Of a stretch of 64,000 bases of DNA, positions 1 through 7,995 are shown one piece after another; positions within the stretch are counted from its first letter, which is position 1; each line of letters starts with the position of its first letter. A program made the translations under genes and the position numbers. Where the stretch lies: contig NZ_CP119421.1 in the NCBI RefSeq assembly GCF_030506305.1, positions 5,038,501-5,102,500 on the forward strand. Reading direction: 5' to 3'. The notes below the pieces were generated by a model. The model saw only the letters and a program-made list of their open reading frames with translations. It was not told the DNA's origin and ran no database searches. The DNA is from Porifericola rhodea (GTDB lineage Bacteria > Bacteroidota > Bacteroidia > Cytophagales > Cyclobacteriaceae).

Positions 1-132
1 CTTGCCTGAGCCAAAATTGAGATCCCGCAAGAAGTTGTAGCCCACATAACCGGTACCCAGAATAGCCCCTGCGCCAGCGGCATACAGGATGATTTTTCCC
101 GTCGTTAATTTTTGTCGTCTATTGCTGCTCAT
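1..132 (-). CDS. Small membrane protein, partial (cut by window edge)
   Basis: The reverse strand opens with ATG at 132 and reads 44 codons to the window edge without a stop. The product begins with a short basic stretch (SSNRRQKLTTGK) followed by a Gly/Ala-rich hydrophobic helix at about residues 14-32. It starts 4 bases after the stop of the 144-residue protein gene, so it belongs to the same long minus-strand operon. It was too short to appear as a separate open frame. Function unknown; like its neighbours it looks like a small single-helix membrane component of the element's particle. Confidence 0.6.
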   Translation of the reverse strand, partial: MSSNRRQKLTTGKIILYAAGAGAILGTGYVGYNFLRDLNFGSGK

Positions 133-136
133 TTTC

Positions 137-571
137 CTATTTGCTGTTGATGATGGAAAGTGCTTTGGTGTACTCATAAGTAGAAAGGGCACGTAATAGC
201 TCACTGGTCAGGCTTTTATTGTTGAAGAGCTGTCTGAAAGCAACCTCCACCCTCTCCCATGTTCCGGAAGGAATTTCCCGCAGGATGTTGTAGAGGTACT
301 CTTCTTCATCATCCTGCAGCCATCCCCACCAGACATCTCCGGTATGAATGGCTTTACCAATTTGGGCGGCATAATAAGCAGGAGTACCCATTTCAGTGGC
401 TTTATCGTCCTGTAAGTCTGCAGTCAACTGACGGTAACCGGAGCGTAAAAGCATGAAAGTTCCCCCTGCTACCAACACCCCTAAACCCACTTTACCTATA
501 GTAGATAAAGCTTCTCCCAGACTATCTATATTGTCTTTGGTTGCCAGTTGTGATGCGATGAGCGGGAGCAT
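137..571 (-). CDS. Hypothetical membrane protein of the virus-like operon, 144 aa
   Basis: Unrecognised. Residues about 24-46 form one Gly-rich hydrophobic helix; the remaining 100 residues are soluble, helical and mixed in charge, with an acidic patch (DDEEE) near residue 88. The next upstream gene in the operon (577-762) ends 5 bases away and the next gene starts 4 bases downstream, so co-transcription is near certain. The single N-terminal helix fits a type II or III membrane protein. No enzyme motif is visible. By context it is a candidate membrane component of the particle. Confidence 0.65.
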   Translation of the reverse strand: MLPLIASQLATKDNIDSLGEALSTIGKVGLGVLVAGGTFMLLRSGYRQLTADLQDDKATEMGTPAYYAAQIGKAIHTGDVWWGWLQDDEEEYLYNILREIPSGTWERVEVAFRQLFNNKSLTSELLRALSTYEYTKALSIINSK

Positions 572-576
572 AGGGC

Positions 577-762
577 TTACTTTTTCTTCTTTTTGAACTT
601 GCTCGTGAACATCTTTCCTGCCGGGCTTTTGCCTAACTGGTACAAGCCCATTAAACCTTCGGTACCATAGTCCTGGTACATTTCCAGAATGATACCTTTG
701 AGTTTGAGCGCTTCCTCCTTGCTTTTAGCATCTACAAGGATTTCCATTTTAAAATCTGCCAT
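577..762 (-). CDS. Hypothetical small basic protein, 61 aa
   Basis: Unrecognised 61-residue protein. It begins with a likely beta strand and an amphipathic helix (residues 13-30) and ends in a run of lysines after FTSKF. There is no membrane helix. Such a polybasic end could contact DNA or acidic lipid head groups. It lies between the coiled-coil protein and the 144-residue membrane protein, with 5-11 base gaps, in the same operon. A gene this short is supported mainly by its tight packing among clear operon members. Confidence 0.55.
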   Translation of the reverse strand: MADFKMEILVDAKSKEEALKLKGIILEMYQDYGTEGLMGLYQLGKSPAGKMFTSKFKKKKK

Positions 763-773
763 TGGTTTTTTTA

Positions 774-1781
774 TTAAATCGTTTCAGCGTTTTCTGAGCC
801 TTCAGCAGTAAGCTTTTCTGCTTTGGCGACAATCTCTTCTAATCGGCGTTGCAGCATATAGGCTAGTTCTCCGACAAGTTCCTTTCTGCTTGCGCAATGA
901 TTGATGATTTGAGCCAGCTGTCGTTGCTCATCCTGATTGAAAGCCTGGTCTATGGCCTGGGCGATCTGCATAGCCGTTTGTGATCCTGCAGGTAATTGCT
1001 GCTGCTCTCCCGACATACCCGCTAAAGCACTAGCCGCATTTCTACCTGCTACCGGATTGATAGCCGATAAGACCGAGACAAACATTTGGGGTTGAGACGT
1101 AATCAGGGTTGCTGCTTTTTCCAGCTTGGCCCATGTTTTAGCGTCTTCTTTGAGATCTTCATACTCTGGCTCTAAGCTTTCCAGCTTCTTTTTAGCCTCA
1201 TCATATTGCTTTTGCAGGTCAGAAAAGTCTCGCTTTAAAAAGATATGCTCGGTATTCAGATTGGTATTGCCCAACCCTTCATTTTGGAGCTTACTCAGTT
1301 CTTTTTCAGTGCCTGAGAGTTGATGCTTTAAAAAGCGGATTTCTGCCCTTAGCTCAGCATTTTGTACATGGGCCTGCATATCCGAGATCGGTGCCTGCAT
1401 GTAATTGGGAGCAGGTCTTTCATCAGCGTAGGTGGGATCAGTAGAAGATGTGGTCGTCGGTTGCTGAGGGTTGTAACCGCCACCATGAGTCATAGATAAA
1501 CCTTCTACTACCTCCGATCTTGGTGTAATAATGTCCTGCGCATCAATCGTGCGACGAACCGTCCCCGACAAACCTTTTCTCCTTAACTCCGCTTTCTTTT
1601 TAGCGACTATCTGGCGCAATCCATAAATGGTGTCTTCGGATACTTTTTCCACCCCATTATCAATAAGGTAGTTTTTTCTTAGCATCTGGGAGGTAGAGCG
1701 GTTGTTCATGATGTCCTCTACCACATGCGAATATTTTTGAAGGGTACGGTCCGCCGTGCGGAGGTTTTCCTGGGTAGTCAT
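774..1781 (-). CDS. Coiled-coil structural protein of the element, 335 aa
   Basis: The product has a charged helical N-terminal third (1-75), a Gln/Thr/Pro-rich linker (about 100-135), a long coiled coil (about 135-225, with regular Leu and Glu/Lys spacing) and an alanine/glutamine-rich helical C-terminal part with no membrane helix. It is the largest product of the operon seen here. No family was recognised. A spike, vertex or scaffold role is possible from length and coiled-coil content, but this is inference from context only. A start at the ATG at 1781 leaves a 28-base gap to the preceding gene. Confidence 0.6.
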   Translation of the reverse strand: MTTQENLRTADRTLQKYSHVVEDIMNNRSTSQMLRKNYLIDNGVEKVSEDTIYGLRQIVAKKKAELRRKGLSGTVRRTIDAQDIITPRSEVVEGLSMTHGGGYNPQQPTTTSSTDPTYADERPAPNYMQAPISDMQAHVQNAELRAEIRFLKHQLSGTEKELSKLQNEGLGNTNLNTEHIFLKRDFSDLQKQYDEAKKKLESLEPEYEDLKEDAKTWAKLEKAATLITSQPQMFVSVLSAINPVAGRNAASALAGMSGEQQQLPAGSQTAMQIAQAIDQAFNQDEQRQLAQIINHCASRKELVGELAYMLQRRLEEIVAKAEKLTAEGSENAETI

Positions 1782-1809
1782 GGGTTTTTAGTGTTTAGTA
1801 GTATTGACT

Positions 1810-2127
1810 TCATTTTTTTAGAATGATCTGATACATTTTGATCTGCGTCGCTTGGCTTGTCAGGTTTTCAATGGTGATCTGGTCAGTGTGTTCGTGCTGT
1901 TGTTCATCAGCTACTATGTTGGATAGGTTATACATCCCGTAGCTGCTTTCTATTTTGATACCTGCTACATCATCAATGAGCATCCACAATTGGTTGTAGG
2001 CGTTAAATGCTTTGCTTGCTCTAGCGGGTAGAGCAATATCCCGGTACACAATCTGGCTCTTTTGAACTGAATAGCCTTTTTCAGCAATCCGCTGCGCAAT
2101 AAGTTCTTTGAGTAGTGTAGCATCCAT
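1810..2127 (-). CDS. Small beta-rich protein, possible capsid or spike component, 105 aa
   Basis: Unrecognised. After an N-terminal helix (residues 2-18) the sequence alternates short hydrophobic strands with polar turns to the end (for example IKMYQIILKK), which suggests a compact beta sandwich. There are no cysteines and no signal or membrane segment. It is the last of five consecutive small, apparently beta-rich products (1,810-4,020). Such a run fits jelly-roll capsid or vertex proteins of tailless viruses, but a fold prediction is needed to say so. Confidence 0.55.
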   Translation of the reverse strand: MDATLLKELIAQRIAEKGYSVQKSQIVYRDIALPARASKAFNAYNQLWMLIDDVAGIKIESSYGMYNLSNIVADEQQHEHTDQITIENLTSQATQIKMYQIILKK

Positions 2128-2141
2128 CTTATGATCTTTCT

Positions 2142-2453
2142 TTATTTTTCCTCAATCAGCAAGTAGACAATGACTTCGTATTGAGCATCAAACTGCTCCG
2201 CATCCCGGTACATGATTTTTACTTCCTGGTTACCTGCTTCCAGTTCCACCGGTATCATTTCCAGATCGGGAAGACTTTGTACCAGTGGGTAGTCCAGGTT
2301 TGTATCCGCATCAAAACCGTTGAGAGAAGAAGCTTTTGACATTTGAGTTTCTTCTACTTCATGAGTAATAAAAGCGGCTTCTACCTGATGTTGGTAAAAG
2401 AGATCCGATGTATCTCTGGATTGCAGCGAAAGTTCTCCTAAGAAGGGTATCAT
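2142..2453 (-). CDS. Small beta-rich protein of the capsid-like block, 103 aa
   Basis: The frame is open from 2492, but the internal ATG at 2453 lies one base after the stop of the preceding gene. That start (MIPFLGEL) is preferred because the longer version would overlap the neighbour by 38 bases. The product is acidic and its C-terminal half is predicted strand-rich (VELEAG, EVIVYLLIEEK). No membrane helix is present. Unrecognised; grouped by position and composition with its neighbours as a possible virion component. Confidence 0.55.
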   Translation of the reverse strand: MIPFLGELSLQSRDTSDLFYQHQVEAAFITHEVEETQMSKASSLNGFDADTNLDYPLVQSLPDLEMIPVELEAGNQEVKIMYRDAEQFDAQYEVIVYLLIEEK

Positions 2454-2454
2454 G

Positions 2455-2958
2455 TTATGCGATTTCAATGGTGGTTTGTCCCAGATTATCATTTACACTC
2501 TCAAAGAGATAGTAATCCATAGCAGCACCTGTTTGAGGATCAGCAACAGAAATGATGATGGGTAATTTAAACCCACCGGATAGACCACCATAAGTAAGCA
2601 GCGGTAAACCAGCCTCTACCGGTTGAGCGATATAGATATGCTCATTTAATCTTGCATTCACAGACACCTGTCCAATCTTGCTTTGGATCAACTCCCGATT
2701 AAGTGTGTTAATAAATGATGCTGAGTTTTGTCCTGCTGCCCCTACCCCGTAGAATCTTCTAAATGTCTTGATGGGCTGATCTACATACACCATCGGAACA
2801 ATGTAAGCACCCACTACTTTACAACCATCAATATCCATAGTAGCCACTTTATAAGCCCCTTTGCTTTCTACCCGGATACGCTTGGCAAGCAACCTTCTTT
2901 TGGTTTCTTGTTCTTTACCTCCGGCTAAGGTTCTATGCAGTACTTTGTGTCTCAGCAT
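2455..2958 (-). CDS. Beta-rich protein of the capsid-like block, 167 aa
   Basis: Starts at an ATG overlapping the previous stop by one base (TAATG), a sign of translational coupling. The N-terminal 35 residues are strongly basic (KEQETKRRLLAKRIR), followed by about 130 residues of alternating hydrophobic strands and glycine-rich turns, with few helices. A basic arm in front of a beta sandwich is common in jelly-roll capsid proteins, which is the inference here. No membrane segment and no catalytic motif are seen. Not recognised as a named family. Confidence 0.6.
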   Translation of the reverse strand: MLRHKVLHRTLAGGKEQETKRRLLAKRIRVESKGAYKVATMDIDGCKVVGAYIVPMVYVDQPIKTFRRFYGVGAAGQNSASFINTLNRELIQSKIGQVSVNARLNEHIYIAQPVEAGLPLLTYGGLSGGFKLPIIISVADPQTGAAMDYYLFESVNDNLGQTTIEIA

Positions 2959-3368
2959 TACAAATTGTCTTTCGGAAGTAAATAGGCAAAAGTGATATAG
3001 ACGGTATACCCAGCTTCAAAGGGAGCAATGGCATTGTCTTCATCCTGGAAGTTGAGCTCTACTTTGTAGTTGCCTGGCTTCACTTCTCCCAGCGGAAAGA
3101 AGCGCTTTTCTACTGCTACGCCTACTGAAGAGACAAACAGCTGACAGGGGGTGCCATTTTCTAAAAGGGTATCCCCTCCTATGCGCAGGCCCAGTGATCC
3201 TCTGAAGTTGAGCTTACTTTTATTGTCTGAACCCAATTGGAAGCCGGTGACAAAGACTGTGTTTTTATCCAGCTCAAAATTGGTCTCTCGGGCAAGGCCA
3301 TCTTCAGTTGCCGCAAACTTGAAGGTCTTATAGGCTACTTTATAGTTTTCTAATTGCTCTTGTTGCAT
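2958..3368 (-). CDS. Beta-rich protein of the capsid-like block, 136 aa
   Basis: Almost the entire protein after residue 12 is predicted beta strand: for example FVTGFQLG, LGLRIGG, QLFVSSVGVAV, NYKVELNF and YTVYITFAYLLP. These are spaced as in an eight-stranded sandwich. There are no membrane helices and no signal peptide. It lies between the 197-residue and 167-residue products in one operon. It is one of the two best candidates here for a single jelly-roll capsid protein. This is judged from sequence pattern only. Confidence 0.6.
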   Translation of the reverse strand: MQQEQLENYKVAYKTFKFAATEDGLARETNFELDKNTVFVTGFQLGSDNKSKLNFRGSLGLRIGGDTLLENGTPCQLFVSSVGVAVEKRFFPLGEVKPGNYKVELNFQDEDNAIAPFEAGYTVYITFAYLLPKDNL

Positions 3369-3426
3369 GATTGAATTTGTAGTAGGGTAAAAAGACGGTG
3401 TATTTATCCGCCTTTTTATCAGAGTA

Positions 3427-4020
3427 TTAAGCAGGTACTGCGACTGTTCCGTAAAGAATAGCTTTCAAAGCGGTCTTTGCAGGAAGCGCAATTTTGGTTT
3501 CTATGGTCAATGACAGCGGTACATTATCCTCCAGGATTTTAGGGTTGGTCAGCGGACAAATTCCCAGCGGAACATTAAAGCCTGTAGTCACAAACATCTG
3601 CATGGAAGATTTGGGAACGATGATAGAGTTGTTCACTTCAAACTCCCACTCTCCATTGGCAAGACCAGGAATGTCATCTACCATACCGAACTTGAGTTTG
3701 GACATGGCTTCCGCATCATAAGTAGCCTCCACACTGGTTTTGGCAAGTATGGCAATAGAAGTAGCCATAAATACTTCTCCCTTCTCTAATCGTGCGGTAG
3801 CAATGTTTTTGATACCGATCTCTTCTTTGTCCTGAGATTCAAAGAAGCGGATCATGGTTTTTGTGCTACCATCTACAATAGAGTATGCAGCAAAGTCAGC
3901 CAGTCGGGAACGGCCAGCAGCCACCGCCTCAGCAATTTTTCTAATGTCGGGGTTTTGTGAAGCTTTCGCTTGCTCAATGAAGTGCTCACGAGAGGTTTTA
4001 ATTTGAGTTAGCAATCCCAT
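3427..4020 (-). CDS. Candidate major capsid-like protein, 197 aa
   Basis: The N-terminal 45 residues are helical and charged (a possible membrane- or genome-facing arm). The rest is strand-rich with hydrophobic alternation, ending in AILYGTVAVPA. The size is close to the small major capsid proteins of single jelly-roll viruses such as P23-77. It is the first gene of the five-member beta-rich block and is followed by a 58-base gap. No family was recognised and the role is inferred. A host-type function cannot be excluded from sequence reading alone. Confidence 0.6.
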   Translation of the reverse strand: MGLLTQIKTSREHFIEQAKASQNPDIRKIAEAVAAGRSRLADFAAYSIVDGSTKTMIRFFESQDKEEIGIKNIATARLEKGEVFMATSIAILAKTSVEATYDAEAMSKLKFGMVDDIPGLANGEWEFEVNNSIIVPKSSMQMFVTTGFNVPLGICPLTNPKILEDNVPLSLTIETKIALPAKTALKAILYGTVAVPA

Positions 4021-4070
4021 TTTTTTGATTCTGATTTAGATGTTAATTGATTATTGATTGAGTTTTTTCT

Positions 4071-4727
4071 TTATGAAGCTCTTCTGCGATCAAAGGCTCT
4101 TACGGGTTCATCAAAAGCATACTGATCAATGCTTCCCATACTGCTGAGCTCAGTTGTACGATCAGCAAATTCGGTCTGATCAATTCCCGATACACTGCTC
4201 ATCTCCGCAATCAGGCGATTGAGCTCCTGTCGCTGATTTGAATTCAGGTTGATCTTAGCGGATTTGTTGGGAGCAAACATGCTTTCTGATGCTATGCCTG
4301 CCAGGCCAACCATTTTATTGACCATAGGAATTTTGTCTATGTAGGCATTGAGCATGATGTTTTTCAAGTATTGCTCTCCCCGTTCTTTGAAGTTGTCCTC
4401 TATCAGGCCTGATGGAAGGAAACCTGACACAGTAGCACTGTCGGTAGTTGCTTCGGCTACCTTTTGTGATTCAGTAACCGGCTTAGTGGTAGCCACGCCG
4501 TTGACGGCCATACCTACGGCCATGGTTTTGGTCCACTCCGGCCATTTAAAGTGATTGGCCGAAGCCAGCAAAGCGAAGCCAGCTAAAAAGCTATTTCGTC
4601 CGATACCGGCACCTACAGCACCACCCGCAATGGCAGGCAGCAACAGAAGAGCGGTATTGCCCAAACGGCTGCTTATTTTCTTAGCCCCTCTGGTAGCTAC
4701 AGCAGCAGTATTTCTTTTTTTTCTCAT
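4071..4727 (-). CDS. Multi-helix membrane protein carrying two I-D-Q-x-x-F motifs, 218 aa
   Basis: Starts with a basic N-terminus (RKKR), then two or three Gly/Ala-rich hydrophobic helices (about residues 24-58 and 66-80), a polar middle and a helical C-terminal part. The C-terminal 40 residues carry two copies of a short motif, IDQTEF (182-187) and IDQYAF (200-205). The same motif occurs near the N-terminus of four other products and inside the cysteine peptidase. Function unknown; possibly a membrane hub of the particle to which motif-bearing partners bind, or a processed substrate. Confidence 0.62.
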   Translation of the reverse strand: MRKKRNTAAVATRGAKKISSRLGNTALLLLPAIAGGAVGAGIGRNSFLAGFALLASANHFKWPEWTKTMAVGMAVNGVATTKPVTESQKVAEATTDSATVSGFLPSGLIEDNFKERGEQYLKNIMLNAYIDKIPMVNKMVGLAGIASESMFAPNKSAKINLNSNQRQELNRLIAEMSSVSGIDQTEFADRTTELSSMGSIDQYAFDEPVRAFDRRRAS

Positions 4728-4762
4728 GGAAATGAATTGATTTAGATATTTGATTGAGTGAA

Positions 4763-5641
4763 TTATTGAAGTGGTATTATGCCTAAGGAGGAAGCTGACT
4801 TTTTCTTAACTGCTCGTTTCCTGCTTACTGGTCTTTTTTTGGCCCTGGTAGTTTTCTGAGTTCTAGTCTTTCTGATTGTAGTTCTTGAGCGAGTTTTACT
4901 TCCCGGATCACCATCAGCATGCTTCATTTTCGTGATGAAAAGCCCTGCCAGCAGCAGTGCCCCTCCCGCTACAAGTGTTTTTTTGTTTTCACTTACCCAG
5001 GTACCCATGCCTGCTTGTTGAGTTGTAAGTGACTCATCAATACTGGCATTAACCTTATCCTCTTTTTGGGTGATAGTAGCAAGAGATCCGGTAATACTTG
5101 AAACCCCTGAGGCAATCTCTGAAATTTTGGAAAGTGTACTTCCTGCTTTGGCAAAAGCATCCGCATTGGCATTACTTTCAGTATTCCCTAAGCCTGATAT
5201 TGAGACACCTGCTTTGAGATCAGCCAGCAGTTGCGCTGGAGAAGTCAACAGTATTCTTTCTTCTGCTCTAATAGAGATTTCTCCCAGTGAATTATAATCT
5301 ACCCTTACTGCCTGATCCCGGTTTCCAAATCCTTCAACGATTGCTTTGGCAAAGTCTTTTCTATTACCTCCCAGCTTGGTGTACTCTGCTTCTGCTCGGG
5401 CAAGTCTGCTTTTAAGATTGGTTATTTGCCGACCATTAAGTCCTCGGCCTCTTAAGCTTTCAGTCTTTACATAACCCCACCGCAGCTTGTCGGCAGTTTT
5501 ATTCCAATCTATTTTGAGCCCGATAAGCACCCCTAATCTCTTCATCTGATTAGGGTCATTATTGAGAGGATTTACAGAAGTGTTGCTGTATTCCCTTAGC
5601 CCTTTAGCTTCCGAGACTCCTGATAATAGTTGTATTTGCAT
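4763..5641 (-). CDS. Tail-anchored protein with very basic C-terminal tail, 292 aa
   Basis: The large N-terminal part (1-205) is soluble, with a helical basic region (45-100) and low-complexity Ser/Ala segments. One Gly/Ala-rich membrane helix spans about 212-228. It is followed by a tail in which 17 of the 33 residues at 239-271 are Lys or Arg, rich in K-T-R and K-K-R repeats. A membrane helix with a histone-like tail would suit anchoring packaged DNA to an internal membrane; this is inference. Unrecognised. Its stop lies 35 bases before the next gene of the operon. Confidence 0.62.
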   Translation of the reverse strand: MQIQLLSGVSEAKGLREYSNTSVNPLNNDPNQMKRLGVLIGLKIDWNKTADKLRWGYVKTESLRGRGLNGRQITNLKSRLARAEAEYTKLGGNRKDFAKAIVEGFGNRDQAVRVDYNSLGEISIRAEERILLTSPAQLLADLKAGVSISGLGNTESNANADAFAKAGSTLSKISEIASGVSSITGSLATITQKEDKVNASIDESLTTQQAGMGTWVSENKKTLVAGGALLLAGLFITKMKHADGDPGSKTRSRTTIRKTRTQKTTRAKKRPVSRKRAVKKKSASSLGIIPLQ

Positions 5642-5643
5642 GA

Positions 5644-5970
5644 TTAGTCTTTCTTGCTGTTCAAAGCGATAATGAGTATGAGCGCTGCGGCTCCCAGGCC
5701 CACCGGCAGCAACCAGGATGGTGTAGCAGAACTAGGCACCTGATTTTGCGTTACTGTAGGCGTTTTGGATTGGGTGTATTTGCTAAACAGATCAGCTGCA
5801 GTGGTGGTGGCTTTGGTAACGGTGTCCAACCAATTCCCACCACTTTTGGTATTTTTAGCAGCATCAGAAGCTGCCCAGGCATCAATATCAGCATCAATGT
5901 CAGAGATAATGTCCGTTGAAGATCTGGCTACTCTCCCTAAGGATTGAAATTCTTTACTGTCAATACTCAT
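5644..5970 (-). CDS. Tail-anchored protein with N-terminal IDSKEF motif, 108 aa
   Basis: Residues 3-16 (IDSKEFQSLGRVARSS) match the start of the plus-strand 118-residue protein nearly position by position (I-D-x-x-[DE]-F-Q-x-L-G-R-x-x-R-S-S). A polar middle rich in Thr/Ser/Gln is followed by a C-terminal Gly/Ala-rich helix (about 85-103) and NSKKD. So it is a tail-anchored single-pass protein. The gap to the next gene is 2 bases. The shared head with a differing body suggests a modular docking or processing signal. Function unknown. Confidence 0.62.
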   Translation of the reverse strand: MSIDSKEFQSLGRVARSSTDIISDIDADIDAWAASDAAKNTKSGGNWLDTVTKATTTAADLFSKYTQSKTPTVTQNQVPSSATPSWLLPVGLGAAALILIIALNSKKD

Positions 5971-5976
5971 GACTGA

Positions 5977-6504
5977 TTATTTAAGCACAAAAAAGAGAAT
6001 GGCTGCTGTAGCCGCCCCACCAATAAGCATATTCTTCGTGGTGAAATACTTTTTAAAGCCTTCCTCTTCAGAGGCAGTGGAAGCTGCCACAGTGGAGACT
6101 GCCGTAGTGGACACTGCCGTACTTGTAGGTACTACCGGTACTGATGTGTTAGAACTTGTTGTACTCAGTGGGGCACTGTTTATATTGGGCGCAGAAGCGG
6201 CTCTTTTTTGTAAGGCAGCAGGGTTTTTAATGGCTTCCCACAATCTTGCGACATCCGCTTTGGCTGCCTTCACACCAGAATCCTGATTAGGGTGTCCCAC
6301 AAAATAATTTTTGTAAAGCAGATGAGAGGTGGGCTTTTCCCGCCATACCCAGGCGATATTGCCCCCGATTTTGTATTGTAAGCTAGACACCGTTGGATAG
6401 CTTCCCTGCTTATACATATTGTTCAGGTAGGCTACCAATTCAGCATCTGAGACACCGGAAAGACTGGCAAAATCACTGAAGGCTAATTGATCTATATTGC
6501 TCAT
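5977..6504 (-). CDS. Tail-anchored protein with N-terminal IDQLAF motif, 175 aa
   Basis: Starts with MSNIDQLAF (motif at 4-9). Then comes a folded region (about 15-95) with conserved-looking aromatics (WVWREKP, YKNYFVGHPN), a Ser/Thr/Val/Ala-rich low-complexity stalk (about 105-150) and a C-terminal helix (158-175) that ends at the stop. The layout is head, stalk and membrane anchor, as in spike or receptor-binding proteins, although that role is not shown. It is co-transcribed with the peptidase gene upstream (gap 9 bases). Confidence 0.62.
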   Translation of the reverse strand: MSNIDQLAFSDFASLSGVSDAELVAYLNNMYKQGSYPTVSSLQYKIGGNIAWVWREKPTSHLLYKNYFVGHPNQDSGVKAAKADVARLWEAIKNPAALQKRAASAPNINSAPLSTTSSNTSVPVVPTSTAVSTTAVSTVAASTASEEEGFKKYFTTKNMLIGGAATAAILFFVLK

Positions 6505-6513
6505 ATTGAATGA

Positions 6514-7329
6514 TTATTTTCTTTTGAAATAGATGTAAAGCAGCATGCCTGCTCCGGCAGTCATGGCTATGTTTTTAGGTGTAGCATATGCTTTCAGCAT
6601 GCTTGCATGGAACCCACTAAGCGCTTTTTTAGGATACAAAGGCAGCCTCACCGCTGGCAAACCTGCCAGATGATTATCTTCACCGAATTCAGCAGCATCA
6701 ATACCCGCAGCACAGCAAAGTGAGTTACTGGATATTCCTGATAAACCTGCCTTACTCATGAAGACAGGCATCTCATAATCCCGCTTCTGACTGTATGGCA
6801 CCTCATAATTGAAGCGGTAGTCTACCACTGGATCACAGGTGATGTATCCACGACTTCCTCTATTAGATTCATAAGGAATGACCACATAGATATGCTGCCA
6901 GTGGGTTTTGCCATTGTATTTGGTAATCCTGAAAGAATGTGGAATGCCCAGATTAGTCAATACTGAGCTGATGAAAATAGAATAGTCCTCACAATCTGCT
7001 CCCCTTTTACGGTCATGCCAGGTACGGGCTGGGGTTCTTACTCTTTCTACTGCCCCTACATCTTCTGCCCTATTATCCAACTGATACTGGACATAGGTTA
7101 CTATGAACTCCCATATGTTTTTAGCCGTCTGCTCTCGAGTCTCACCCTTCAAAACTGGAGCTATCTTTTTGGTCTCCGATAAAGTTTCAGCTACTACTTT
7201 TTTACATAGTGCTACCGTTTCCTCTACACTACCTCCGGATTTGACAATGATCTGTCTCAACCCTTTGGGTTTAGTAAAGTACTTATCATACTGCGTTCCT
7301 GGAAGAATCTGTCTATTGGCTGACTGCAT
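6514..7329 (-). CDS. Tail-anchored transglutaminase-fold cysteine peptidase, 271 aa
   Basis: Contains the transglutaminase-like core: the catalytic Cys in ADCEDY (Cys113), His in WQHIYVV (His146) and Asp in TCDPV (Asp166), in the right order and spacing for papain-like peptidases of that fold. The N-terminal 100 residues are helical. The C-terminal part contains the element's recurrent motif (IDAAEF, 210-215) and then a membrane helix (about 251-268) followed by KRK. Known: such domains hydrolyse or transfer peptide bonds. Inference: a maturation protease of the particle, or a lysis/wall enzyme. It sits at the head of the late operon, 3 bases after the preceding gene. Confidence 0.72.
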   Translation of the reverse strand: MQSANRQILPGTQYDKYFTKPKGLRQIIVKSGGSVEETVALCKKVVAETLSETKKIAPVLKGETREQTAKNIWEFIVTYVQYQLDNRAEDVGAVERVRTPARTWHDRKRGADCEDYSIFISSVLTNLGIPHSFRITKYNGKTHWQHIYVVIPYESNRGSRGYITCDPVVDYRFNYEVPYSQKRDYEMPVFMSKAGLSGISSNSLCCAAGIDAAEFGEDNHLAGLPAVRLPLYPKKALSGFHASMLKAYATPKNIAMTAGAGMLLYIYFKRK

Positions 7330-7332
7330 GGG

Positions 7333-7872
7333 CTATTTGAATAGTTTGAGCACGATGGGTTCTTCTTCCTCAATAGGAATGAAGTAGTTCACTTTGGCTT
7401 TAGTCTTCATTAAGAAAGTTAAGCCTGAGGTGATCAGCTGTAAAGCTTTACTTTGACCTACTATGGAGAGTAGTTCAGCTTTGGATAAAGTCTCCAGATA
7501 CAAGTCAAACTCATTGCTCCCGCCAGGCTTTACCACTATGGTTTGATTCTGAGGTTTGGTGATTAGTATTGATTGTTGGCTCCCTTTGGGAAGTACATAC
7601 AACACCTCTACATTAGGATTTTCAATCCTTAGGGTGGTTGTGCCTTTATTGATCAGCTTCACATGGGCTTTGAGTACTGCACGGTCCATGCTAAGGCTAT
7701 GGAGCTTGATATCCGTGACAGTTTCCAGTGCCTCTCCGGTTGCTTTGAGTTGGTAGAGGTAGTACCCTCCGGCAGCAACCAAACCTGCCGATAATAATGC
7801 AAAATTTGACTTGTTCATAGCGCCTGTATTGGGCTTGTTAGATTCCAAAACTGGGGGCTTTCTGGCTTTCAT
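7333..7872 (-). CDS. N-anchored LEA2-like beta-sandwich protein, 179 aa
   Basis: First gene of the long minus-strand operon. One membrane helix (about 23-41, Ala/Gly-rich) follows a basic leader. The rest resembles the immunoglobulin-like fold of LEA type 2 / water-stress domains: alternating strands such as VLKAHVKLINKGTTTLRIENP and a GGSNEFDLYL strand. Such domains usually act as small extracytoplasmic structural modules. Its role here is unknown; a membrane-attached coat protein is one possibility. The start at ATG 7872 leaves only 73-124 bases to the divergent HTH gene for both promoters. Confidence 0.62.
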   Translation of the reverse strand: MKARKPPVLESNKPNTGAMNKSNFALLSAGLVAAGGYYLYQLKATGEALETVTDIKLHSLSMDRAVLKAHVKLINKGTTTLRIENPNVEVLYVLPKGSQQSILITKPQNQTIVVKPGGSNEFDLYLETLSKAELLSIVGQSKALQLITSGLTFLMKTKAKVNYFIPIEEEEPIVLKLFK

Positions 7873-7995
7873 CCAACTGCCTGACCGACTATGAAGTACT
7901 AAGCCGTACCATGTCGACTTTTTGGGGATTTTGACAAATTTTTAATGCTTGGGTTCTCTATATTTCTTAAAAAAAGCAAAAACCATAAAAGCATA

